Shown here: positions 52,363 to 60,242 of the stretch, piece after piece | Position numbering within the stretch: the first letter of the stretch is position 1 | Layout: the number at the start of each line of letters is the position of its first letter | NCBI GenBank assembly: GCA_022820645.1 | Contig: JAJEFD010000019.1 | Span: 1 to 64,000 of the forward strand | Length of the DNA: 64,000 bases | Origin: Dehalococcoidia bacterium | GTDB lineage: Bacteria; Chloroflexota; Dehalococcoidia; Lucifugimonadales; Australimonadaceae | Direction: 5' to 3' | The notes under the pieces: generated by a model | The model's input: the letters and a program-made list of their open reading frames with translations, nothing else | What the model was told of the DNA's origin: nothing | Database searches by the model: none | Position numbers and translations under genes: made by a program

Positions 52363-55300
52363 CTTCACGTCGGAGGGCTGCCGCACTTCCGGCGCCCGCC
52401 GCTCCGGGATGGCCTCCTCGGTGGGCTCTCCGAGTTGCTCGGCCAGGTGGTGGGCAAGCCCCGTGACGCTCGGGTAATCGAACACCACGGTATTGGGCGC
52501 TACGTACTCTCCGGCGAAGGCGCGGTTCAGGCGGTTGCGCAACTCAACGGCCATCAGCGAGTCCATCCCCAGTTCGGAGAACTCGACCGATGCCGCCGGC
52601 GGCGTCGGCAACCGCATCACCGCCTGCAACTCCCGCTGCAGGAATGAAACGAGCACATCCTCCCGCTCGGCGGCTGAGGATTCCCGCAGTTGGGACAACA
52701 GGTCGGCAGGCGTGGCCTGCTCTCCTGCGTCGCTCTCGGAGGAAACGGCGTACAGCTCCTCGAGGAACGGCGGGCGCTGCTCGTGGCCCTGCGCGAACGT
52801 CTGCCAGTCCACCGCCGCCACCATCCCGGCGGTCATGTCCTGCCGCAGCATCTGGTCGAACGCCCTGAGTCCCTGCTCAGGTGTGATCCAACCCGTTCCA
52901 ACTGCCTCCAGTTGCCTGGCGATGCGTTCCCGCTGCTCTTCGGCCTCCCCCAGTCCCGACCAGGCGCCCCAGGCGATGGTCTGCGCGGGGAGCCCCAGCG
53001 CGCGCCGGTGCCCGGCAAGCTGGTCGAGGAAGGCGTTGGCCGCGGCGTGGTTCGCCTGCCCCGGGTTACCCAGGACGCCCGCCACACTGGAGAACAGGAC
53101 GAACATGTCCAAGTCGCGGGCGATGGTCGCCCGGTGCAGATGCCATGCTCCCAGCACCTTCGGCCAAAGCACTTCCTCGAACCGTTCCCAGCTCTGGTTC
53201 GTCAGGGCTGCGTCCGACAGCACCCCCACGCTGTGGATGACGCCCGCCAGCGGCGGCAGCGTCGCGTCGATGCGCTCCAACATCAGGTCGACCGCGGCGG
53301 CGTCCGTGACGTCCGCGATCTCCACCTGCACGGTCACGCCACGTCCGCGTAACGTATCGATCGCCTCCGCAACCTCGGGGTCCGGGGGACGGCGCCCGTT
53401 CAGGACGATGGCGCCTGCACCCCGCTCCGCCAGCCAGCCCGCAAGGGCGCACCCGATGCCTCCCAGTCCGCCCGTGACCAGGTACGTCCTGTCCTCCCGC
53501 AGATGTCCGCTCACCGTTGGCGGCATGGTCAGCACGATCTTCCCGATGTGCCTTGCCGACTGCATGAACTGCATCGCGGCGCCGGCTTCCAGCAGCGACC
53601 ACCGGGCGTGGGTGAGCGGGGTCAGCTCTCCGTCGGCTACTCGCGCCATAATGGCCCTGAGCGCGTTCCCGGGCGTCGCGGGGTCAAGGGTCTTCAGGTC
53701 GTCGAGCTCCAGGATGGAGTACGAGACGTCGGGCCGTACCGCCGCCATCTCCTCTTCCGTCAGGATGCCCACGGCGGCCAACTCGACGAACCGGCCGCCC
53801 TGCGCCAGGCAGGACAGGCTCGCGTCGATGAAACCCTCTCCCGTCAGGCTGTTCACCACCACGTGAACGCCCACGCCGCCCGTCGCGTCGAGTATCTCCT
53901 GCCCGAACTTCGTCGAGCGACTGTCGAACACGTGCTGCACGTCCAGCGAGCGGAGGTATGCCTGCTTGGGGGCGCTCGCGGTCGCGAACACCTCCGCTCC
54001 CGCGGCCTGCGCCAGTTGGATGGCGGCCAGCCCCACCCCTCCCGCGCCGGAGTGGATGAGCACACGGTCGCCGGGGTTCAGTCCCGAGAGATCGAACGAC
54101 AAGGCTGCCGACACGAACACGGTCGGTATCGTCGCAAGCGCCGCTGCCGGGACTCCCGCCGGAGCAGGTGCAACCAGCTCCTCCCGTGTGACCACGCTCG
54201 GAGCGAACGTTCCGAACCCCAATCCGACCACGCGGTCGTCGGCTGAGACGCTGGTCACGTCGGCGCCGGTTTCGAGCACCCGGCCACAGAACTCCTTGCC
54301 GAGCAACCCCCCTTCGACGACGCCAAGCGCCTGGAACAGGTCGAGGAAGTTGAGCCCGGCTGCATCTACGGCCACCCGCACCTCGCGCGGTTCCAGCGGG
54401 CGCGCTGCCTGGGGCGCGATCTGGACCCCCTCCAGGCTGCCGCCTGCGTCGGGCTCCAGCATCCATGATGGCTCTTCCGGCAACGTAAGCCGCTGGGCCG
54501 CGGCGCCGAGCCGGACCAGCCGACCTGCCTGGCGGAACCCCTGCCGGTAGGCGATGTGCGTCTCCGAGTCCGGGTACAGGAGTTCATTGACGAGGCTCGA
54601 CAGAGGCGGTGGGGCTCCGGGCTCCAGGTCGATCATCCTCGGCTGGAGATGCGCCGCCTCCCGTGCCACCACCCTCCCGAAGCCCCAGAGCGCTGCGCCG
54701 GCGATCTCTCCGCCGCGCTCCTTCTCGACCACTTGTCCGCCGCGCGTGAGCAGCCAGAAGCCCTTCTCCGGCGCCGCGTCGGCGTCGGTCAGGCCCTGCA
54801 CCAGCGCCAGCGCGCTCGCTCCTGCGTGTCTCACGTCCTGCGCGAACTCTCCGGTCGTGGCATCCGGCCCGTGCCCGTCCAACGCGGCAAGGTGCACGAC
54901 GCCGCTGAGCGGCACGTCCGCAGGCAGCCCCTCGAAGACTGATCGCCACGACTCCCGACTCTCCGGCTCCACCTCCGCCAGCACCACGGTCTGGTTGCGC
55001 GCCGACAGTTCCGCTGCGAGTTGCTCGGCCACGCCGCTGCGGTCGCCTGCGAGCACCCAGGCTCCTGGAGGCTCCACGACTTCCGCCGGGCCCTGTGCCA
55101 CGATGACGCCCCTGTCCGGCTCTGCAGACGCGGACGTCTCCAGTCCCAGCACCTCGGCCTGCGGGAAGCCCGCGTTGGCGAGTGATCGACGCCACACTGC
55201 CGGACCGGCGAGGGCGTGGTGCGGACGGAACGGGTCGGCGAACCGCCACCAACCGTCCAGCTGGCCGAACGTGAGGTCCATCCACCCCTGGCCGCGCAGG

Positions 55301-58300
55301 TTCTCCAGCGCCAGCAACTGGCCCGACGGGGCCAGGAGGGTGCGGCAATGCCCGAGCGTCTCCTCGAGGAAACGGGTCGCGTGGAGCACGTTCGACGCAA
55401 TCACGAGGTCGTAGCCGTGCCCTTCGAAACCCTGCTCGACCGGGTCTTTCTCGATGTCCAGCACCCGGTATTCGATCGACGCCTCGCTTCCGCCGAAGCG
55501 CGTCTCCGCTTCCGCGAAGAAGCCCGCCGAGATGTCCGTGTAGACGTAGTCGAACCTGCCCGCCGGCAACTCCGGCAGCACCAGCGCCGTGGCCGAACCC
55601 GTACCGGCCCCGACCTCCAGCACGCGAAGCCTTCGCCCGTCCGGGAGTGCTGTCAGGAGCGACGCGACCGCGTCTCCCAGCATCCGGTTTGACGATCTGG
55701 CCCCCGGCGCCTTCATGTACAGGTCGGCCGGTGACGGTTCCCCGCTCCCGAACAGCACCGTCAGCGGGTCGGCCCGGCCCAGGAGCACCTCGGTCAGCTC
55801 GTTGACGACCCGTCGGAACAGCCCGACCTCGACCGCTCCGTGCGGATACACCTCGGCGATGCGGTCTGCGAACGCTTCCGGATCGCTCGACACCGCTTCG
55901 GGCAGCGCGTCGTCCGGTCCAACGAGCACCGTGAAGCCGTCCCCGGTCTCCTCCACGACCCCGCCTCTCCCCAGCAGTTCGAACAACCGCCGGAACAGGC
56001 GACGGTGCTCCGGCAGTACGTTCAGTTGCTCCCGGACTGCCTCGGTGTCCACCCTGTCGCCGGAACTGCGCTTCCACCCGAGTCTCCCCAGCACTGACAG
56101 CGCGTAAGACCACGACAACCGCTCGAGGTCCGTCAGCAATGCCGCCCGGTCGTCCGCTCCGACGCCTTCCGAGGCCAGGTACTCGGAGAACGGCGCGGAA
56201 CGCGCCGCGATGGCGGACGGGCTCGGAAGGAAGTTCGCGGGCAACATCCCTTGTGCGAGAGGCTTGTCGCGCCAGGTGATCTCGTAGAGGAGTTCGTTGA
56301 TCCCCTCCGTCCCCGAGAGCAGGGCCGCGCGCGTCGCCCGCTTCACCGTGTACCCGTTCAACCCGCCGAGCTCGACCCCGTCCGGGGAGTAGAACCGCAG
56401 GTCCCCCGCGAATACTTCGGCCTCGCGCTCTCCGGTGTCGCCGGCGCGCTCCCGCATGCGGGCATGGCAGACGATGCGTTCCGGCAGCGGCCCGGTCAGC
56501 CACAGCCGTTCCCATCCGAAGGGGAGGTACGTCCCGGTCTCCTCGCCGCTCGCCACGTTTCGGGCTGCGGACAGTACCTGGAAGCAACCGTCGAGCAGGA
56601 TCGGGTGCGCCTGCAGGCCGCTTCCGTCCACCGTCGCTGGCAGCACGACTTCCCCGACCGCTTCGCCGTCACCGACCCACGCCGACTGAAGCGTGCGGAA
56701 CCGTGGGCCGAGGTTGATGCCGACGTCCGCCCTTGCACGGTAGAACGCGGAGACGTCCTCCGCCGACAGGCCTGCCTTCAGCGCGGCAAGGTCGACTCGG
56801 GCAGGGGTCTGTCGCTCCCTGCTGGACTGCGTCGTGCCCTCCGCGTGCAGCGTCCAGCCTTCTTCACTCTCGCCCCGGCTGTATATCTCGAAGTGACGCG
56901 ACGACGACTTCTCCGGTGCGTCCAGGACGATCTGGACCCTCCGGCCTTCCTGTCCCGGTGCGCTCTCTGCGTCTTGCTCAGGGAAGACCAGCGGGCTGTG
57001 CAGTTGGAGGTCCTCCACGACGACCGCTTCGGACTCCCCGGCGAGCGAGGCGGAAACCGCCATGGCCCCGTACAGGGCGCCCGGTGCGATGACACGCCCG
57101 AAGACGCTGTGGTCGCTCAGCCAGGCTGGGTCTGTGGGGAGCACCTCCGTCTCGAACGAGGTCTCGCCTCTCGGCGAATCGTGCCGGACGCCCAGCAGCG
57201 GATGGCCCGCGGCCGCGCGGCGCCGCCTCGGCGCATCGATCCAGTGTGACTGGCGCTGGAACGGGTAACCGGGCAGCGTGACCCGCCGCCGCGACTCTCC
57301 CGCGAACAGTCCTGGGAACGTGAGCGGGATGCCGGCCTCGTACGCTCCGGCGACCCCCTCGACGAACCCGCCGGTCGAGTCGACGACAGGCTCATCCGGG
57401 TCACGCGGAGGCCGGTGCAGGCTCGACAGTACCGCCGGGGCGCTGTTCGACTCCGGCCAGGCGAGGCTCGCCATCGGCCCCAGCACGGCGTGCGGCCCCA
57501 GCTCCACCACCGCGTCGACGCCCATCTCGGCCAGCGTCTCGACGCATCCCCGGAACGCCACCGGCTGCCGCGCATGCCGTCGCCAGTATGCCGCATCCTG
57601 CGTGTCGCCCGGTTCCAGCAAACGGCCGGTGACGTTGCTCACCAGCGGGATGGCCGGGGATGAGATGCTCGTCTCCCTGATCACCGCCGCCAGGTCGTCC
57701 AGCGCCGGTTCGACGAGCACGCTGTGGTAGCCGGGGCTGCTCCGCAGCCGGTTCACGCGAAGACCTTCCGCCTCGAACCGCTGCACGATCTGCTTGACCT
57801 CCGACGCCTCGCCGCTCACCACCTGGTGCGCACCGTTGTCCGCGGCGACGCTCAGCCCCAGCCCTTCGGATGCCGCGTTCCACGCTTCGAGCGTCTCCGC
57901 AACGTGCGACGCGGGCGCAAACACTGCCGCCATCGCACCCGCCACCGGGAGCGACGCCATCAGCTCGCCGCGCGTCGCCGCGAACCGCAGCCCGTCCTCG
58001 AGGCTGAACACGCCAGCCGTCTGCGACGCCGCGATCTCACCGAGGCTGTGCCCCATCACCACGTCCGGACGCACGCCCAGGCTCGACCAGAGCGCTGTCA
58101 GCCCGCACTGGAGCCCGTACGTCGCGGGCTGCGTCCACGTGGGGTCGTCGAGGTCGCCCGCCGCGTCGGGGCGGCCGAACAGCACGTCCAGCAGCGATGC
58201 TCCGCGATGCTCTTGCATCCATTGTTCGCACCGGTCCAGCACCGCGCGGAAGACCGGCTCGCTCTCGTACAGCGCTTCTCCCATCCCGGCCCACTGGCTG

Positions 58301-60057
58301 CCCTGGCCGGTGTAGACGAACGCCACCTTCGACGCAGGCCTCGGCTCCGGCCCGTCCGGCTCGTCCCCATCCACGACGGCCTGCAGCGCCTCGCGCAGCG
58401 ACGACGCGTCGCGGAAGACGACGCCCGCGCGGTGCGGGAAGTGGCTCCGACCGACGCTCGCCGACCACGCCATGTCGGATAGCGCGTCGTCGCTTGCGGC
58501 GCTGCCCGGCGGGAACTGCTGCGGGTGCTCGTCGAGCCACGAGAGATACCGTCCCGCCAGGTCCCGGAGCGCCTGCCTCGACTTCCCAGCCAGCGGCAGC
58601 AACCGCGTTCCACGCGGGGCCAACTCGCGCTCCTCCGCCGCTGGCTCCGGCAGCGAGACCGCGATCGACGTCGGCGGCCCGGCGGGCAGGGCTTTCGCTG
58701 CGTCGGCGCTGACGGGCTCGCCGTAGCCCTCCAGGATGAGGTGTGCGTTCGTGCCGGACCACCCGAACCCGCTCACGCCTGCTCGTGGCGGACGACCGGG
58801 AACGATCGGCCACTCGGTCGTCTCCGCCGCCACCCGCACCGCGAACCGCTCCCAGTCGATCTCCGGGTTCGGGGTGTGGAAGTTCAGGTGCTTCGGGATG
58901 ACCCGGTGCTTCATCGCCAGCATCACCTTGATGAGACTGGCTGCCCCTGCTGCCGATTCCAGGTGCCCGATGTTCGTCTTCACCGACCCGACGAGCAGCG
59001 GACGGTCGGCGTCGCGTCCCCGGCTGTACACCGTCCCCGTGGCCTGCATCTCGATCGGGTCGCCCACCGGCGTTCCCGTCCCGTGCGCCTCAACGTAGTC
59101 CACTTCCCACGGTTCGAGTCCCGCCTTGAGCAACGCCGCCTCGATCACCTGCTCCTGGGCCGGCTCGCTCGGCACCGTCAGCCCCGGACTCGCCCCGTCC
59201 TGGTTCAACGCCGATGCCCGGATGACGCCCCATATCCGGTCGCCGTCCGCCTCTGCATCGCGCAGCCGCTTCAGCACGAGGATGCCGCAACCTTCACCCC
59301 GGACGTAGCCGTCCGCCGCGGCATCGAACGTCTTGCACTGCCCGTCGGGCGCCAGCATCCCCGCGTTCGCGCGCAGCTCCAGCAGTCTGCCCGACAGGAT
59401 CGCGTGTACCCCTCCCGCCAGCGCCAGGTCCGCCTCGCCGCGCTGCAGACCGGCGACCGCCTGGTGGACGGCCACGAGCGACGATGAGCAGGCGGTGTCC
59501 ACCGCCATCGCCGGCCCCTGCAGCCCGAGCGCGAACGCCACGCGTCCGATCGCCGTATTGAACGACGTGCCGGTGACGGTGTAGAGGCTGGTGGCGGGGT
59601 CGGCAGTATCGCTGACGCCCATGATCAGCCCGCGGTAGTCGTAGTTGCTTATCCCCGCGTAGACCCCGGTGCGGCTGCCCCTCAGCGTATCGGGGTCTAT
59701 CCCGGCGTCTTCGAGCGCCCGCCAGCTCGTCTCCAGCATCATCCGCTGCTGCGGGTCCAGCAATTGCGCCTCGACGGGCGAGATGCGGAAGAACCCCGCG
59801 TCGAACAGGTCGATCTCGTCGATGTACGCGCCGAACCGGCAAGCCTCGCTCTGGATGGTGTCCTCCGGGAACAGGTAGCCGATGCGTCCGACCCCGGACC
59901 CCGGAACGCCCTCGATGATTGCGTTCTCGCCCGCCTCCAGCTGGCGCCAGAACGCCGGGAGGCCCGTCGCGCCTGGGAACCGGCACGCCATCCCCACCAC
60001 CGCTATCGGCTCGGCGGGCTGCGCGCCGGATACCTCCGCCTTCCCCTCGGATGCCAT
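50104..60057 (-). CDS. Type I polyketide synthase, KS-AT-DH-MT-psiKR-ER-KR-ACP-KS-AT(degenerate)
   Basis: The 3317-residue protein contains: KS1 (residues about 16-445; C190, H325, H365); AT1 (about 575-895; GHSLGE, S671, specificity region PGYH); DH (about 950-1235; H983 in HxxxGxxxxP and D1156); C-methyltransferase (about 1420-1640; LEVGAGTGSAT); structural psiKR (about 1665-1850); ER (about 1865-2180; HSGAGGVGLAAIQLA); KR (about 2190-2375; TGGLGGIG, with His2337 where the catalytic Tyr is expected); ACP (about 2450-2540; S2500 in GMDSL); KS2 (about 2566-2990; C2731, H2866, H2906); AT2 remnant (about 3105-3230). It ends at the post-AT linker LPGYPFQRRRHWV. It has no loading module, docking domain or thioesterase. 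Start ATG 60057 follows AGGGGGAAGG. Confidence 0.95.
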   Translation of the reverse strand: MASEGKAEVSGAQPAEPIAVVGMACRFPGATGLPAFWRQLEAGENAIIEGVPGSGVGRIGYLFPEDTIQSEACRFGAYIDEIDLFDAGFFRISPVEAQLLDPQQRMMLETSWRALEDAGIDPDTLRGSRTGVYAGISNYDYRGLIMGVSDTADPATSLYTVTGTSFNTAIGRVAFALGLQGPAMAVDTACSSSLVAVHQAVAGLQRGEADLALAGGVHAILSGRLLELRANAGMLAPDGQCKTFDAAADGYVRGEGCGILVLKRLRDAEADGDRIWGVIRASALNQDGASPGLTVPSEPAQEQVIEAALLKAGLEPWEVDYVEAHGTGTPVGDPIEMQATGTVYSRGRDADRPLLVGSVKTNIGHLESAAGAASLIKVMLAMKHRVIPKHLNFHTPNPEIDWERFAVRVAAETTEWPIVPGRPPRAGVSGFGWSGTNAHLILEGYGEPVSADAAKALPAGPPTSIAVSLPEPAAEERELAPRGTRLLPLAGKSRQALRDLAGRYLSWLDEHPQQFPPGSAASDDALSDMAWSASVGRSHFPHRAGVVFRDASSLREALQAVVDGDEPDGPEPRPASKVAFVYTGQGSQWAGMGEALYESEPVFRAVLDRCEQWMQEHRGASLLDVLFGRPDAAGDLDDPTWTQPATYGLQCGLTALWSSLGVRPDVVMGHSLGEIAASQTAGVFSLEDGLRFAATRGELMASLPVAGAMAAVFAPASHVAETLEAWNAASEGLGLSVAADNGAHQVVSGEASEVKQIVQRFEAEGLRVNRLRSSPGYHSVLVEPALDDLAAVIRETSISSPAIPLVSNVTGRLLEPGDTQDAAYWRRHARQPVAFRGCVETLAEMGVDAVVELGPHAVLGPMASLAWPESNSAPAVLSSLHRPPRDPDEPVVDSTGGFVEGVAGAYEAGIPLTFPGLFAGESRRRVTLPGYPFQRQSHWIDAPRRRRAAAGHPLLGVRHDSPRGETSFETEVLPTDPAWLSDHSVFGRVIAPGALYGAMAVSASLAGESEAVVVEDLQLHSPLVFPEQDAESAPGQEGRRVQIVLDAPEKSSSRHFEIYSRGESEEGWTLHAEGTTQSSRERQTPARVDLAALKAGLSAEDVSAFYRARADVGINLGPRFRTLQSAWVGDGEAVGEVVLPATVDGSGLQAHPILLDGCFQVLSAARNVASGEETGTYLPFGWERLWLTGPLPERIVCHARMRERAGDTGEREAEVFAGDLRFYSPDGVELGGLNGYTVKRATRAALLSGTEGINELLYEITWRDKPLAQGMLPANFLPSPSAIAARSAPFSEYLASEGVGADDRAALLTDLERLSWSYALSVLGRLGWKRSSGDRVDTEAVREQLNVLPEHRRLFRRLFELLGRGGVVEETGDGFTVLVGPDDALPEAVSSDPEAFADRIAEVYPHGAVEVGLFRRVVNELTEVLLGRADPLTVLFGSGEPSPADLYMKAPGARSSNRMLGDAVASLLTALPDGRRLRVLEVGAGTGSATALVLPELPAGRFDYVYTDISAGFFAEAETRFGGSEASIEYRVLDIEKDPVEQGFEGHGYDLVIASNVLHATRFLEETLGHCRTLLAPSGQLLALENLRGQGWMDLTFGQLDGWWRFADPFRPHHALAGPAVWRRSLANAGFPQAEVLGLETSASAEPDRGVIVAQGPAEVVEPPGAWVLAGDRSGVAEQLAAELSARNQTVVLAEVEPESRESWRSVFEGLPADVPLSGVVHLAALDGHGPDATTGEFAQDVRHAGASALALVQGLTDADAAPEKGFWLLTRGGQVVEKERGGEIAGAALWGFGRVVAREAAHLQPRMIDLEPGAPPPLSSLVNELLYPDSETHIAYRQGFRQAGRLVRLGAAAQRLTLPEEPSWMLEPDAGGSLEGVQIAPQAARPLEPREVRVAVDAAGLNFLDLFQALGVVEGGLLGKEFCGRVLETGADVTSVSADDRVVGLGFGTFAPSVVTREELVAPAPAGVPAAALATIPTVFVSAALSFDLSGLNPGDRVLIHSGAGGVGLAAIQLAQAAGAEVFATASAPKQAYLRSLDVQHVFDSRSTKFGQEILDATGGVGVHVVVNSLTGEGFIDASLSCLAQGGRFVELAAVGILTEEEMAAVRPDVSYSILELDDLKTLDPATPGNALRAIMARVADGELTPLTHARWSLLEAGAAMQFMQSARHIGKIVLTMPPTVSGHLREDRTYLVTGGLGGIGCALAGWLAERGAGAIVLNGRRPPDPEVAEAIDTLRGRGVTVQVEIADVTDAAAVDLMLERIDATLPPLAGVIHSVGVLSDAALTNQSWERFEEVLWPKVLGAWHLHRATIARDLDMFVLFSSVAGVLGNPGQANHAAANAFLDQLAGHRRALGLPAQTIAWGAWSGLGEAEEQRERIARQLEAVGTGWITPEQGLRAFDQMLRQDMTAGMVAAVDWQTFAQGHEQRPPFLEELYAVSSESDAGEQATPADLLSQLRESSAAEREDVLVSFLQRELQAVMRLPTPPAASVEFSELGMDSLMAVELRNRLNRAFAGEYVAPNTVVFDYPSVTGLAHHLAEQLGEPTEEAIPERRAPEVRQPSDVKDGIAIVGMACRFPGAEDISAFWRQLESGESAVTDGRPGTGPWNGALGDPAAEEAAFRYGGFVEDLDKFDSRFFRIAPIEAWMMDPTQRMMLETSWLALEDAGMDPDRLRGSRTGVYAGTAGSEYRELLAATGRASSYLGTNSSVTAGRVSYALGLEGPAISLEMACASSLAAVHQAVIGLQQGEVDVALAGGVHAALSAPVARFMLEVGMLSPSGQSRTFDASADGFVRGEGCGVLVLKRLSEAEADGDRIWGVIRGSAVNQNGASLGLTAPNGPAQERVMEEALARAGVEPSEVDYLEAHATGSNFGDPIEVRAAAAVYGRGREADRPLLIGSVKANIGHLEPAAGVASLIKAVLAMQRGVIPEHLHFNDPNPDVEWDRVPVRVTSDLTEWPPTPDRPRRAGVSAFGISGANAHVIVEGYGAPEDVAAGNGWPAGSAAPVPAPVLDGALADRGTRLLPLSGKTDRALREVARRYLSWLDEHTGSAEALADMAWTASVGRSHFPHRAGVVFRDSTSLREGLRAITEGHEVPEGQEPRSASKVAFVYTDEGQEWAGMAEALYQSEPVFRAVLDRCDAVLREVRGASLLDVIFGRPGATGELDDPAWTQPAVYALQCALTALWSSVGVRPDVVMGLGPGEMAASQAAGVFSLEDGLMAAARRGELTASGAPESAEAALNGITPASPSIPLATSLPEDTDTNLVVEVNLSGGFVEAVADAYEAGLSLSFPGLFAGEYRRRVSLPGYPFQRRRHWV
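50830..50894. repeat. Near-identical intragenic tract in AT2 linker (pair with 58414-58478)
   Basis: 65 bases differ from 58414-58478 at only three positions, although flanking PKS sequence is more diverged. This indicates recent gene conversion or a young internal duplication between the two KS-AT units. Confidence 0.85.
58414..58478. repeat. Near-identical intragenic tract in AT1 linker (pair with 50830-50894)
   Basis: Partner tract in the KS1-AT1 linker, same strand and frame as 50830-50894. Confidence 0.85.
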
Positions 60058-60130
60058 CGCCTTCCCCCTCTGACCCGCGACGGGTCACGGCTGAACACCC
60101 GCATTATAAAACTCCTGCGTCGCAAGCCCC

Positions 60131-60157
60131 GTCATTCCCGCACCGGCGGGAATCCAG
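60131..60157. repeat. Palindromic intergenic repeat, family D (copy 2)
   Basis: GTCATTCCCGC-accg-GCGGGAATCCAG in the divergent gap between the PKS and ligase starts; related to 23941-23967. It could influence both promoters or simply be a passive repeat. Confidence 0.75.
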
Positions 60158-60242
60158 AGTGGCCGGGCAGGCCACGCGGGGAGGCGGGGCCTGTGCGCCG
60201 TCCGCGTTGACTGCCATGAGCGCGTCGGTTACGTTCACGCCT

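Noticed and set aside
60058-60242. A regulatory gene or attachment site between the PKS and ligase
   Set aside because: The gap holds only the family D palindrome and weak promoter-like hexamers; no frame or att-like direct repeat is visible.
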